Below, piece by piece: positions 17,299 through 26,688 of a stretch of 64,000 bases of DNA. The stretch comes from Acidilutibacter cellobiosedens. GTDB lineage: Bacteria > Bacillota > Clostridia > Tissierellales > Acidilutibacteraceae. The stretch covers positions 2,098,673 through 2,162,672 of the forward strand of contig NZ_CP035282.1 in the NCBI RefSeq assembly GCF_004103715.1. The letters run 5' to 3'. The notes under the pieces were generated by a model. The model ran no database searches. It saw only the letters and a list, made by a program, of their open reading frames with translations, and was not told where the DNA came from. Position 1 is the stretch's first letter, and each line of letters begins with the position of its first letter. Made by a program: the position numbers and the translations under genes.

Positions 17299-19404
17299 TT
17301 ATTTACCACTATATGTCAAATATGATTTTACTCCTTCCAAATCCAACTTATTATTAATCACATATTTAATCTTCAGATTATCCGGTAATAACATCCTGTA
17401 TTTATTAGAAGATAAATACGATTCTACTATTCCGGGATTATCTCTTAAATATAGAAATATTTCATCTTCAGTAAACTTTCTTTCTATTACTCTATTTATA
17501 TCTTTCCTTATATTTGGACCACTTATAAAGGTTTCCCTATCATCAAGCTTATAATTTGCTCTATCATCTAACATATTCAGTAACAGCTGTAGGGTCCTGT
17601 TTATCTTTGTTCCTTGAAATGTTCTAAGCCCAAATTTATCATTTTTTTCTACCCACCGAAATTTTTCATACCTTAAATTCTCTTTAGAAAGCTTCGATAA
17701 AACTTCTCTTATATTTTCATTGTAATAAATCCAATAATTCTCGTTTTCTAATATAACTTTCATTCTGTTTCTTATTTCGTTGGTTATATTAGCACCGCTT
17801 CCTAAAAATATAGGAGGATTCCCATCTACAGCTCTATTTACATATATTTTTTTACTTTTCAGTTCTATATCTGTTATCTTCCATATCTGTGCTGCCAAAA
17901 ATATATTTACCCCTGTCTGTACACCGGGAGACAATGGAATCTCGCCTATTTTTCTTTGGCTGTTATAGACAGAAAAATTGTTTTCCGTTTCAAAATGAGT
18001 AAAAAAATCACTGCCCCTTAATAACTTTTCTGTTTCTATACCTGTTATAGCTTCATTTTCCAATATTTCTATATAATTTCTTTTTATTAAGTACTCCAAT
18101 AACTCAAAATACTCATCGTCTTCTATATCTTGCCAACATCTGAAATTCTTATTTATATTTTTCAGATTTTTAACGGGCATTCCCGTATTTTCTAAGAGAA
18201 TAGATATTATTTGATGAGCTAAAACGTCATAAGGTTTTATTATGTAATCAAATCTATCTACTAAACCTTCCTCATAAAATGATAATGCAGCCAATCCCTG
18301 CAATAAAGACCATTCATCGGTGGCTATAAAATGCAATATGTTTTTTCTCGTTGTTCTGCCACTCCTTCCTAACCTCTGAGCTAAACTTGCTACGGAATGA
18401 GGAGCATTATATTGAACTATACTGTCTACCGAACCTATATCCATTCCCAATTCCAAAGTAGATGTGCAGCATATGGTAAACAATTTTCCCCTGCTGCTCT
18501 TAGCAAATTCCTCTGCATTGAGTCTCATGTCTTTGCTCACAGAAGAATGATGGGCAAAATATCTGGTATCGGAACCTCTCTGTCTTCCTAATTTACTAAG
18601 ACCCACCGCGAGCCTTTCCACCTCGCCTCTTGAATTCGGAAATATTAACATAGATTCTCTTTGAGAATAATCATATATTTCTTCCAATGCTTCTCTTGAT
18701 TCTCTCTTCATGTTTGATTTATAATAACTTTTAGTGGCTTCCAAAGGATTTTGGCTACTATCTAACAATACATCCGTAACCCTGTCACTTATAAAAAAAT
18801 TTTTAACTTTCTTATAGTCTTCCCTATTCAATGTAGCTGACATACCTATAAATCTAGGTTCCTTTTCCATATATAATTCTATTCTTTCTATTAGAGATCT
18901 TAATTGTATTCCTCTGTTGTTTTCTAAAAAACTGTGTATTTCATCTACTATTATCCATTCAGTTCCCCTAAATAGCCCCTTTGCTTCACCGGGTCTTAAA
19001 GATAGCATAGCTTCTATAGATTCCGGAGTTATTAAAAGTATACCCCTGGGCTTCTTCAACAGCTTATTCTTCTTTGCCCTGGATGCTTCTCCATGCCAAG
19101 ATGTAACAGGTATATCCATATAACCGCATAATTCGTATATTCTTCTAAACTGATCATTTATAAGGGCTATCAATGGAGATATATAGACAATTTTAAGACC
19201 CGAAGCCCAATCTTTTATTGAGTTTATAGCAGGTAAAAATGCCGCTTCGGTTTTGCCTGAAGCAGTAGGTGCTGCCAATATTAAATTGTTTTCCGTATCA
19301 TGAACATGTTTTATTGAAGCTTCTTGTATACCTCTTAGAGAATCCCAGTCTTCATCATATATATATTGCCTTATTTCCTTTCGTAATAGGTCATAACCGT
19401 TCAT
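17299..19404 (-). CDS. Lhr/BrxHI-like DEAD/DEIH-box helicase
   Basis: A 701-residue superfamily 2 helicase. Motif I is LAAPTASGKTEA (residues 43-54), motif II VDEIHSF (154-157 DEIH), motif III MSATL (189-191 SAT) and motif VI QRLGRSGRT. The domain order fits the Lhr-core/BrxHI group and lacks the long C-terminal extension of classical Lhr. It overlaps the BrxD-like gene by one base (TAATG), so the ATPase and helicase are made together, as in BREX type 2 loci, but no PglX or PglZ gene is present here. The DNA strand it acts on is unknown. Confidence 0.88.
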   Translation of the reverse strand: MNGYDLLRKEIRQYIYDEDWDSLRGIQEASIKHVHDTENNLILAAPTASGKTEAAFLPAINSIKDWASGLKIVYISPLIALINDQFRRIYELCGYMDIPVTSWHGEASRAKKNKLLKKPRGILLITPESIEAMLSLRPGEAKGLFRGTEWIIVDEIHSFLENNRGIQLRSLIERIELYMEKEPRFIGMSATLNREDYKKVKNFFISDRVTDVLLDSSQNPLEATKSYYKSNMKRESREALEEIYDYSQRESMLIFPNSRGEVERLAVGLSKLGRQRGSDTRYFAHHSSVSKDMRLNAEEFAKSSRGKLFTICCTSTLELGMDIGSVDSIVQYNAPHSVASLAQRLGRSGRTTRKNILHFIATDEWSLLQGLAALSFYEEGLVDRFDYIIKPYDVLAHQIISILLENTGMPVKNLKNINKNFRCWQDIEDDEYFELLEYLIKRNYIEILENEAITGIETEKLLRGSDFFTHFETENNFSVYNSQRKIGEIPLSPGVQTGVNIFLAAQIWKITDIELKSKKIYVNRAVDGNPPIFLGSGANITNEIRNRMKVILENENYWIYYNENIREVLSKLSKENLRYEKFRWVEKNDKFGLRTFQGTKINRTLQLLLNMLDDRANYKLDDRETFISGPNIRKDINRVIERKFTEDEIFLYLRDNPGIVESYLSSNKYRMLLPDNLKIKYVINNKLDLEGVKSYLTYSGK

Positions 19405-20732
19405 TATAAAACCTCGATTTCGTCGTCTTTATTAGCCTCATCCTTAGTTACGGGCATAGATTTTTTACCGAACTTTTCATATATTATATTTTCAGTTTTT
19501 TCATCCGGATTCTGCCTTATTAAATCCAAAATTTCCAAATAATCCTTAATTACTGCCCGCGGAGTCAAAAATTCGACTGCTCCGGGCCTATTTAACTGTT
19601 CTTCCATATACATTTTTATATTTTCTGTCGTCATAGATATCTCTTCTTTGTAATGTACATTATATATATTATTTAAGTTTTCAAGCAATGTATATATCTC
19701 TTCAACGCTTAAAGGCCTCAACGGCAAAACAGTTCTGTTCGTATTTAACAGCTTAAAATCCATACTGTCTTCTGTTCCCAATCTTCCCTTTAATGCTCCA
19801 TAGCTGGCCATACCACGATTTTCATCAAATACAGATTTTCTTGTGGCTCCTAAATTTACAAACAATCCTCTTGCCGTATTTGATTTGCATTCATTAAATA
19901 TATTTAATATTCTTTCATAATTTCTTTCTCTGGTTCTGTTCAAGGGCAATTTATATAAATTAACGACCTCATCAAAATTTACTACAAAACCCGAATATCC
20001 TATTCCTAAAAACAGCTCAGCTAAATTTTTAACCGCATCATACCAATTATCATCATTTATTATCCTTTCAATCCCCAATTCCCTTTTGGATTCAGTCTTA
20101 GTATCCATATCCCCCCGTATCCACCTCAAAGCTTTTAGCCTTAACGCTCTTTTATCTTTTACTATACCTTCATAATATTTAGCAATGGCTTGACCTAATT
20201 CATAGGATAAGCCGACCGAATTGAAAGAACTGGTAATATTCAATATTTCATTTTCCACAATATCCTTATTTTCCATCATAAACAATTGATTTACAGGTAT
20301 ATTGTTCTTTTTAGAAATATCCATAATAATTCTGTTTATCCATTCTTCCAATATAGTGTTTATAGCATTGCCATCCTGAAAAGTCTGTATAATTATATTG
20401 TCGACTATTTCGCTATACAAAGCTTTCGCCTTTCCGTCAGACGCATAAAATCTCCTTGTAGGGGTTAAATCTACCGTGGAAACAACAAAATTTTTCTGTA
20501 CGGCAATAGACTCTATAGTTCTAAGCATAAAACTCTTTCCGCTGCCAAAATCTCCTACCCAAAATCTAATGTCACTTCCGCCCTCGATTATAGAATCTAA
20601 AATAGAAATGATCTCTTGAACTTCCTCGTTCCGCCCTACCAAAAGATGCTGAATTCCTCTTCGAGGTACTATACCTCCCTCTAAGGCTTTTATAATATTA
20701 TCAGCTTCCTTTGGATTTACTCTTTGCTTCAC
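19404..20732 (-). CDS. BrxD-like ATP-binding protein (DUF2791)
   Basis: A 442-residue P-loop ATPase. The N-terminal signature ALEGGIVPRRGIQHL followed by LVGRNEEV is characteristic of BrxD-type proteins. Walker A is GDFGSGKSFML (residues 60-70) and Walker B VVNFDEVVN. BrxD occurs in BREX type 2 and in free-standing helicase cassettes. It overlaps the TerB-N gene by 32 bases and the helicase by one, showing tight coupling of three genes. A role as a loader or regulator of the helicase is inferred. Confidence 0.88.
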   Translation of the reverse strand: MKQRVNPKEADNIIKALEGGIVPRRGIQHLLVGRNEEVQEIISILDSIIEGGSDIRFWVGDFGSGKSFMLRTIESIAVQKNFVVSTVDLTPTRRFYASDGKAKALYSEIVDNIIIQTFQDGNAINTILEEWINRIIMDISKKNNIPVNQLFMMENKDIVENEILNITSSFNSVGLSYELGQAIAKYYEGIVKDKRALRLKALRWIRGDMDTKTESKRELGIERIINDDNWYDAVKNLAELFLGIGYSGFVVNFDEVVNLYKLPLNRTRERNYERILNIFNECKSNTARGLFVNLGATRKSVFDENRGMASYGALKGRLGTEDSMDFKLLNTNRTVLPLRPLSVEEIYTLLENLNNIYNVHYKEEISMTTENIKMYMEEQLNRPGAVEFLTPRAVIKDYLEILDLIRQNPDEKTENIIYEKFGKKSMPVTKDEANKDDEIEVL

Positions 20733-22821
20733 TCATAATCAACTCCTTTATCATATCCACATAAAAATCATCTATCTTTATATAATTATCTTCAATCACA
20801 ATTACCTGGTCTTGTATATATTCATAAAGTTCCCTATTAACATCACTTATAAAAGCATTTAACAAAGTACCGTTATCCATAGCTATTTTTTTGCCTTCTT
20901 CGATCTTCATGGGCCCCTTATTTAATATCAAATTTAAGAAATCCCTATACTTAAATGTCAATTTATAATCATATTCCGTCTCTCTTATTTTCTCTTTAAA
21001 ATTATCCTCTTGAGATTCTTCCTTTTCTTCTTCATCCCCTATATATTCCTCAACAATCTCTACAGTTTCATTAAGTTCTCTCTTTGACTTATCTACCTTA
21101 TCCATATCTAATTCTATTTTCTTTCTGATAGGTTTTTTAAGCTCCGCTAATCTATTAAAAAGTTCCGGTGACAATACTTCTTTAGATTGAATAATATTTT
21201 CATATACGGAGGTATTACCGGGATGAATAATATTCTTCAATAATTTAATATTTTTCTGGCTTAATTTTTCTTCTCTCTCTATTCCGTATAAGCATAACAG
21301 CAATAAATTTTCATCATCTGCTTTCTTAATTATCTCCTTTGCTATTTTTATAAAATTTTCATCTTCCTTATAATCAATTAAAATACTCACTCTTTTATCA
21401 GCCTCGGCCGTTAATATTTTCTCCGCCCTAAGTTTCCAATCGCCTGGATTCTTTTTAATCATATCCCCTAATATTTCCATTAATTTTTCGCCATTTATAC
21501 TTGTTTTATATTCTATAATCTTCTTGTTTATATCATTCACAATTTCCTTTGGAAAATATTTTTCAATATTATCTTGTTCATTACCGATATTTAAAACCTG
21601 AGTATTAGGCATGACTTCTCTTATGGCGTTTTCCGAGATTTTTATCAAGGATGATAAAATTTTCCTGTTTTCATAATCTGCAAAATATATATATTTACCG
21701 TCTATTATATCTTGTAAAGTTTTTTTACTGTTCTTTTCCCATTTTAAATTCTTCTTTAAGCCATTGGATATAATCCGCCAAATTTCTAAGTATAAAATTA
21801 TAATTTGTTTTTTCGCCTCATGTATATCCCATACTATTGTGGTTCTCGATGGGGTAACATTCAAAACGTTTAACTCTTTCCTACTAAATTCTCTGCTATT
21901 TCTAAGTTTCCCATCCATATCCCACCACACTCTTGGAAGTCCTTTTTCCACCAAATTAAAATATGTTAACGTATCTCCTTCCGGCGGTGATACATATTTT
22001 TCAAGTTCCTGAGCTTTAGCAAAAACCTCAGCTTTAAGATTTTTGCCTAAATGTTTCTCCAATATTCTATAAGAATATTCGGGATTATAATAATAATTTC
22101 TGCTATATGTCTTAGTTACATGCCCTTCAGATATACAATAAATCGTATATAAAATATTATTATAATATCCGCCTTGTTCCCCTATTCTTTTCACTTCCCT
22201 ATTCAAAGAACTTTTATTTTTTCTTAATTCTCCATCAATAAAATCACAAAGCTTTTTATAAAAGCTAATGGTTTCCTCCTTAACTTGTACCACTTTTATT
22301 ATATTTCTTTCATAAGGTAAATCCAATTTTTCTATCCAATTATTTGTATTATTAAATACATTTTCCTTCGGTATTTTAACAGGTTCAATATCAGATACTT
22401 CAATTATCCCCATTTCATCCGACTCTTTTTTATTAGTTACTTCGATTGCTTTTTCCTTTATTTTCACGTTTACTTTATTTTTCTCCTTATCGATTGAATT
22501 CTTTAATTTTTCTGCATATTTATCTTCATTATTATTTATGTATTTGTTCTTCAGCAAGACCATACTTTCGATTATATAGAATATACCTTCTATAAAAGAT
22601 ATTAACATTAAAATACTCGCTATATATACGTTGCCAAATTCTAAAGAAGATACAGAGAGTATGCAAAAAATAGCACCTGTTAATTTTCTTTTCAAATAAA
22701 ACCTATGTATTCCAAACATGCCCAAAAACATTGACAATATCCCTGCCATAAGAGGATTTCTGTTAATTTCTTTAAATTCCGTTATGCTCACAAAATAATT
22801 TTCCTTTTTACCAAATCTCAT
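20701..22821 (-). CDS. TM2 / TerB-N / TerB-C membrane-associated protein
   Basis: A 706-residue protein in three parts. The N-terminus carries a TM2 module with two membrane helices (NPLMAGILSMFLGMFGIHRF, then an LKRKLTGAIF turn). A charged linker follows to about residue 180, then a TerB-N-like domain (PEGDTLTYFNLVEKGLPRVW near 280). The end is a TerB-C-like domain (about 620-700, YKLTFKYRDFLNLILNKGP). TerB proteins are linked to tellurite and phage stress. Membrane anchoring of a helicase/ATPase complex by this protein is the natural inference. It is the first gene of the operon. Confidence 0.8.
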   Translation of the reverse strand: MRFGKKENYFVSITEFKEINRNPLMAGILSMFLGMFGIHRFYLKRKLTGAIFCILSVSSLEFGNVYIASILMLISFIEGIFYIIESMVLLKNKYINNNEDKYAEKLKNSIDKEKNKVNVKIKEKAIEVTNKKESDEMGIIEVSDIEPVKIPKENVFNNTNNWIEKLDLPYERNIIKVVQVKEETISFYKKLCDFIDGELRKNKSSLNREVKRIGEQGGYYNNILYTIYCISEGHVTKTYSRNYYYNPEYSYRILEKHLGKNLKAEVFAKAQELEKYVSPPEGDTLTYFNLVEKGLPRVWWDMDGKLRNSREFSRKELNVLNVTPSRTTIVWDIHEAKKQIIILYLEIWRIISNGLKKNLKWEKNSKKTLQDIIDGKYIYFADYENRKILSSLIKISENAIREVMPNTQVLNIGNEQDNIEKYFPKEIVNDINKKIIEYKTSINGEKLMEILGDMIKKNPGDWKLRAEKILTAEADKRVSILIDYKEDENFIKIAKEIIKKADDENLLLLCLYGIEREEKLSQKNIKLLKNIIHPGNTSVYENIIQSKEVLSPELFNRLAELKKPIRKKIELDMDKVDKSKRELNETVEIVEEYIGDEEEKEESQEDNFKEKIRETEYDYKLTFKYRDFLNLILNKGPMKIEEGKKIAMDNGTLLNAFISDVNRELYEYIQDQVIVIEDNYIKIDDFYVDMIKELIMSEAKSKSKGS

Positions 22822-22982
22822 AAATCATCTATCTCCCTGTTAAATATAATCGAATATCAATAATCTCATCCTCTTAAATTAATCTTATAATTCTTATTAA
22901 AGTAACACAGAAATCATCCCACTGAAATTAAACAGGGATTTATTTTAACAAAATATTAAAAACTATATTATCCTTCTTTCAT

Positions 22983-22992
22983 ATTATACCAT
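22983..22992 (-). promoter_or_regulatory. Extended -10 promoter of the TerB operon
   Basis: TGGTATAATAT on the minus strand (TATAAT at 22983-22988) is an extended -10 about 160 bases upstream of the TerB-N gene. No good -35 is visible. The intervening leader is AT-rich and contains no other gene. Confidence 0.5.
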
Positions 22993-23078
22993 TTTCGTCA
23001 TAACCTTGACCTCCAATTTTTTTCTTATTATACCACAGAATACTTTTTGTAAGTCAATGCCTCTACACCTATACCGAT

Positions 23079-24014
23079 TCAATAATATACTGTAAAATTA
23101 ATATCATTCAATAACTTATCCTGTAATTTTTCCTTATCGAAATCTTTTTCTTTTGGTTTTAGATCATATTCTTCCGAACAAAAAACTTTTATATTCCTAT
23201 CTTGATATATACAATCTAATATATTTTGAAGCTCAACCGTATGTATTAATCCTTCTTTTATAAGGATCTGACAGAGAGCAGGTGTTGTCAATAATGAACA
23301 TTTCTTTGCCCCCATATGTTTTTTTAAGTTCTCGGACATCAGCAATAACTTTCTAATAGAACTTCTGTCTTCACTGAGAATAATATACTTATATTCATTT
23401 ACATCCGGAATATTAGATAAAATTGATATACAGACCATAAACAATTCTTCTGCAAGATTATCTTCTGATTTTTTCTTTGATCTGGCCATTTGAAAAAATT
23501 CAGAAAATAGTTCAGTTTTTTGATAACTCTCATTCCCGCAAAATTTTCGTACCATATCACTTCCGGAATTAACAATAATCTCATCTACTGAGCCTTTCCA
23601 TTTTCGGGCTATTCTCAAAGCATATTTTAAAAAGTTATTAAAAACATCCCCACTATAGCTATAAACTCTTCTTAAACACTTCAAAGAATCTTCCTCATCA
23701 AATATCAATACGTTTATACCTGCATCTGACAATCTTTTTATGAAATCAATATGTTCATCCCATATCATATGATTATTAGAGCACATCTCCATCAAAACAG
23801 TTTTAGTTATTATCACAATTCCATTTTTATTTTTTATATAAGATAATAATGGAGTAATATCAGAAATTTTTGCATGACTCCTAATGGCACAAGTATCATA
23901 AATAAAGCAGATATCTGCTACTAATATCATATCCACTGCCTTTTTCTTATCAAGAACTACATACTTTTTAATCTCATCAAAGTTATAAGGGGCTTCCATA
24001 TATGTTTTCTCCAT
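23079..24014 (-). CDS. PIN-domain-like ribonuclease
   Basis: A 311-residue protein with a PIN fold. Acidic residues appear in order: Asp in CFIYDTCAI, Glu in VLMEMCSN and a late Asp in YIILSEDRSSI. A roughly 110-residue helical insert lies between them and a 50-residue tail follows. PIN domains are metal-dependent RNases, frequently toxins. It begins four bases after an ImmA/IrrE-type protease gene, so it is the last of a three-gene operon. The length is about twice that of VapC. Confidence 0.75.
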   Translation of the reverse strand: MEKTYMEAPYNFDEIKKYVVLDKKKAVDMILVADICFIYDTCAIRSHAKISDITPLLSYIKNKNGIVIITKTVLMEMCSNNHMIWDEHIDFIKRLSDAGINVLIFDEEDSLKCLRRVYSYSGDVFNNFLKYALRIARKWKGSVDEIIVNSGSDMVRKFCGNESYQKTELFSEFFQMARSKKKSEDNLAEELFMVCISILSNIPDVNEYKYIILSEDRSSIRKLLLMSENLKKHMGAKKCSLLTTPALCQILIKEGLIHTVELQNILDCIYQDRNIKVFCSEEYDLKPKEKDFDKEKLQDKLLNDINFTVYY

Positions 24015-24018
24015 TGGA

Positions 24019-24837
24019 CTACCCCCTTATCTCTTGATATAATTTTCTCATATTGTTTTTAATTCTTTCTAACTCTGTTTTTCTCATCAATTCTCTTGAA
24101 ACAAGATATTCACCTTTTTTATTTACTAATGCCAGTAATTTCTCAAAATCATCATTTTTTGATCCCTTTAACAATTCCGTATTTAACCATAGCATATCAA
24201 ACTCAGCACTTATTTGTTCGCCGGTGGTATTTAATAACTTTTTCAAACTACCGCCATCTTTAAGTAATTCTAACTCATAGCATCTAATTAAAACCGCCAT
24301 GTATGGTGCTGTAAAGTAATTCATCAATTTGACAATTGTCTGTATTTCAGATTTACTTTCTTCAGATTCTTGCTCGAACTTATTAAACATCTTAATAAAT
24401 TTTGACTCCGGCATCATAAGACAGGATGCAAAATGGTTGGCTATCATTTCTTCTTCATGATCATAATAATTTTCATTCATGTAAAGTTCAGCAGACTCTT
24501 TGAAAGAATGGTATTGATAGAGAATGTGATAAATTTCATGACATAAAGAAAAATTAACATTTACTCTCGGTAATGATGAATTTAGTAAAACATATTTTGA
24601 ACCATCTCCGCTAAAACATATGGCTCCTATTTCAATATCTTTAAAAGGAATTTCTGCCAGTAAATAACCGTTTTTACTAATAACGGCTCTGGATATCTGC
24701 ATAATATCAAGCAAATCATCCTCATTTTCCATATTTGCTTCATTATAAAATTCTTTTAATTTCCTATTCACTAAATCTTTATTTTTTTTATTATTTGAAA
24801 TTATCTTCCGGAACTTTTTAAAATCCACTTGGGTCAC
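24019..24837 (-). CDS. ImmA/IrrE family metalloprotease
   Basis: A 272-residue protein with the zinc-protease motif SLCHEIYHILY (HEIYH) and a downstream HEEEMIANHFASCLMMP segment, the family hallmark supplying the third ligand. ImmA proteases cleave XRE-type repressors on a signal. The start overlaps the XRE gene stop by four bases (ATGA), exactly the geometry of repressor-protease pairs. It would release repression by cutting the protein encoded just upstream. Confidence 0.88.
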   Translation of the reverse strand: MTQVDFKKFRKIISNNKKNKDLVNRKLKEFYNEANMENEDDLLDIMQISRAVISKNGYLLAEIPFKDIEIGAICFSGDGSKYVLLNSSLPRVNVNFSLCHEIYHILYQYHSFKESAELYMNENYYDHEEEMIANHFASCLMMPESKFIKMFNKFEQESEESKSEIQTIVKLMNYFTAPYMAVLIRCYELELLKDGGSLKKLLNTTGEQISAEFDMLWLNTELLKGSKNDDFEKLLALVNKKGEYLVSRELMRKTELERIKNNMRKLYQEIRG

Positions 24838-25199
24838 TCCTTACATGAATTTATTAATCTTTTCTCAACTCCAAGAACAGCATCTATATTCTCCAAGAAA
24901 TCAATTAATTTTAGTGCAAATTCTTTTTGCTCAACTTTTGGTTCTCCGGCATAAAACGCAGCATTTAGATTTTCTATGGTTTTATTATTTGAAATGCCGA
25001 TATTATCTCTAAGAAAAAATTCTGTTTTTTCTCCTAATGCATATGCTATTTTTTCCATATCACTAACGGTTGCTTCCTGTACGCCATTTAATATTCTTGA
25101 CAATTTATTCGTCTCAATCCCTGATTTCAAGCTTATATATACTTTTTTTATTTTCTTGGCAGTTAAATACTTATTAACATTGTCAATAAATTTACTCAT
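24834..25199 (-). CDS. XRE family transcriptional repressor
   Basis: A 121-residue protein with an N-terminal helix-turn-helix (about residues 8-60; GIETNKLSRILNGVQEATVS) and an acidic helical tail that could contact the protease. A GGAGGC site precedes the ATG. It heads an operon with an ImmA-like protease and a PIN protein. A promoter with TTGATA and TATTAT, 17 bases apart, is visible about 60-90 bases upstream. Confidence 0.85.
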   Translation of the reverse strand: MSKFIDNVNKYLTAKKIKKVYISLKSGIETNKLSRILNGVQEATVSDMEKIAYALGEKTEFFLRDNIGISNNKTIENLNAAFYAGEPKVEQKEFALKLIDFLENIDAVLGVEKRLINSCKE

Positions 25200-25525
25200 T
25201 ATATTGCCTCCTTTTTATTATATAATGATATATTATCTTCTCTTATGATTATATAATACTTCCAAATTGAATATATATCAATCTTTATATCATTTTTTGA
25301 TATTTTATTTGATTCTAATTATATTCACCCAATACGAACTTAAGTCACTAATCATTCTTTTCCGCCTCCTTCCCCAGTATTCAGATAATTATTTTCTGTA
25401 AGAGTTGAAGTTTCAAGGGCTGCAATAGGGAATAACTGTATAAAACAATTTATTTTTTTAAATATGGATGATATCTATATATTTTTCCCTACAGTAACTT
25501 GACTGTATCAAAATAAAAATATAAT
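25200..25525. other. Intergenic region between the XRE operon and mazEF
   Basis: AT-rich DNA with no gene. It holds the XRE promoter (near 25255-25290 on the minus strand) and nothing else recognisable before the mazEF promoter. Confidence 0.5.
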
Positions 25526-25554
25526 TTGACAAGACGTATATACAAGTATATACT
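25526..25554 (+). promoter_or_regulatory. mazEF promoter with GTATATAC operator repeats
   Basis: TTGACA (25526-25531) and TATACT (25549-25554) are spaced 17 bases apart. Two copies of the palindromic octamer GTATATAC, separated by AA (25536-25553), overlap the spacer and -10, as expected for autoregulation by MazE or MazEF. Confidence 0.8.
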
Positions 25555-25597
25555 ATATATGAGAAAAATAAGTAAATTCTAAAAAGAGGTGATTTAA

Positions 25598-25855
25598 ATG
25601 AAAACTAATTTAGTTAAATGGGGAAATAGTGCTGCTATTCGTATACCAAAGGCAATATTGGAAAAGTTAAATATAGACAGCAATAATTTTGAAAATATAA
25701 GTTTTAATATAGACATAGAAGGAGATAAATTAATATTAGGAAAAAAACAAAAAAAAACAAAATTTGAACTTTTAGCGGAAAAATCCACAGGAGAAAAGTT
25801 GAATCCCAGAATAGATATTGATTGGGGTAATTCTGTCGGAAAAGAGGTGTGGTAA
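25598..25855 (+). CDS. mazE: MazE-type antitoxin (AbrB/SpoVT fold)
   Basis: An 85-residue swapped-hairpin AbrB protein: TNLVKWGNSAAIRIPKAILE is the classical MazE N-terminus. The C-terminal tail, which would occupy the toxin's active site, is basic and short (PRIDIDWGNSVGKEVW). A GAGGTG site precedes the ATG. The operator repeats lie about 45 bases upstream. Confidence 0.92.
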   Translation: MKTNLVKWGNSAAIRIPKAILEKLNIDSNNFENISFNIDIEGDKLILGKKQKKTKFELLAEKSTGEKLNPRIDIDWGNSVGKEVW

Positions 25856-25860
25856 TAGTT

Positions 25861-26235
25861 ATGACTGACTTAGATAAAAATAATCATAATAACTTAGAAT
25901 TCGGAGATATAATAAAAATCAATTTTTCACCCTCTAAAGGACATGAACAGAAAGGTTACAGACCAGGGCTTGTAATATCTGACCCTATTACTCAAAAAGA
26001 ATTGAACGGAATAGTAACTGTAGCTCCAATAACAAATTCAACCAGTACTTTTTTTACCAGAGTAAATTTGGATAAATATAATATTCAGACCAAAGGTGAT
26101 ATATTGATAGATCAAGTTAAAGTTTTGGATTTGAGCGAAAGGCAATATGAATTTATAGAAAAAGCACCCAAAGAAGCGTTAAGCGAGTGTAATATTATAT
26201 TTAATGCCATCTATGAAAAATTGTTAAATTCCTAA
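25861..26235 (+). CDS. mazF: MazF-family endoribonuclease toxin
   Basis: A 124-residue PemK/MazF toxin: [20 protein letters not shown] is followed by RPGLVISD, with the conserved Arg in the catalytic loop, and [10 protein letters not shown] after that. MazF cleaves single-stranded RNA at short sequences. I use ATG 25861; a GTG at 25849 overlapping mazE is an alternative start. The end abuts a fragment of a P-type ATPase gene, so the pair appears to have inserted into older coding DNA. Confidence 0.9.
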   Translation: MTDLDKNNHNNLEFGDIIKINFSPSKGHEQKGYRPGLVISDPITQKELNGIVTVAPITNSTSTFFTRVNLDKYNIQTKGDILIDQVKVLDLSERQYEFIEKAPKEALSECNIIFNAIYEKLLNS

Positions 26236-26418
26236 TAGAAGCTATAGACTTCAAGTCTCCACGCATGAGAGTAACAGATGCGCTTTCCATGGCTATGTCC
26301 GTCCCGGTACCCATTGCCATTCCTACGTGTCGGCAGTGGCAAGGGTAGGATAACCGAGAGCATCACCAATTGCTCCACCCAATAAACAAGCTTTAAAACT
26401 ATCATGAATATCCATCAT
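26236..26418 (-). pseudogene. Chimeric debris: ADP-ribosylglycohydrolase start fused to a copper-ATPase fragment
   Basis: Minus-strand ATG 26418, with a GGGAGG site, starts [19 protein letters not shown], the typical N-terminus of ADP-ribosylglycohydrolases. After about 23 residues the sequence changes to ATAD and, two bases out of frame, [15 protein letters not shown] and [11 protein letters not shown]. This is the conserved hinge region of CopA-type P1B ATPases. Two unrelated genes were joined by a deletion and then shifted. Neither product can work. Confidence 0.75.
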
Positions 26419-26688
26419 TTAACCTCCCAAGTAAAAGATACGATATCACTTACATCTATATTATCCGGCTCAATATATTGTCGGAGAGTAAATATTATTT
26501 ATATGCAGCTACAGCAAAAATATTTGGAGTAAAAAAAACGATTTAACTGTGAACGGTAACCTTGCCCAAGGAAATACCAACTATTTGATCGTAAAAAACC
26601 GTCAGCTGCTTCGGCAATTAAATCCTTTCCGTCAGTCGGTTTTTCTCCATAAGCTCACTGACCCCAACCGTTCCCCATGTCTTATAGC
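26419..26688. other. Intergenic debris
   Basis: No intact gene. A short plus-strand frame (about 26550-26690, with NYLIVKNRQLLRQLNPF) looks like a coding remnant of unknown origin ending next to the DUF262 gene. Confidence 0.3.

Noticed and set aside
17249-17554. 101-codon plus-strand frame opposite the helicase
   Set aside because: It is an antisense shadow of the helicase 3' end with no RBS.
15296-22821. Calling the cassette a complete BREX type 2 system
   Set aside because: pglX, pglZ, pglW and pglY are absent, and TerB, RQC-like and sigma-factor genes are present instead.
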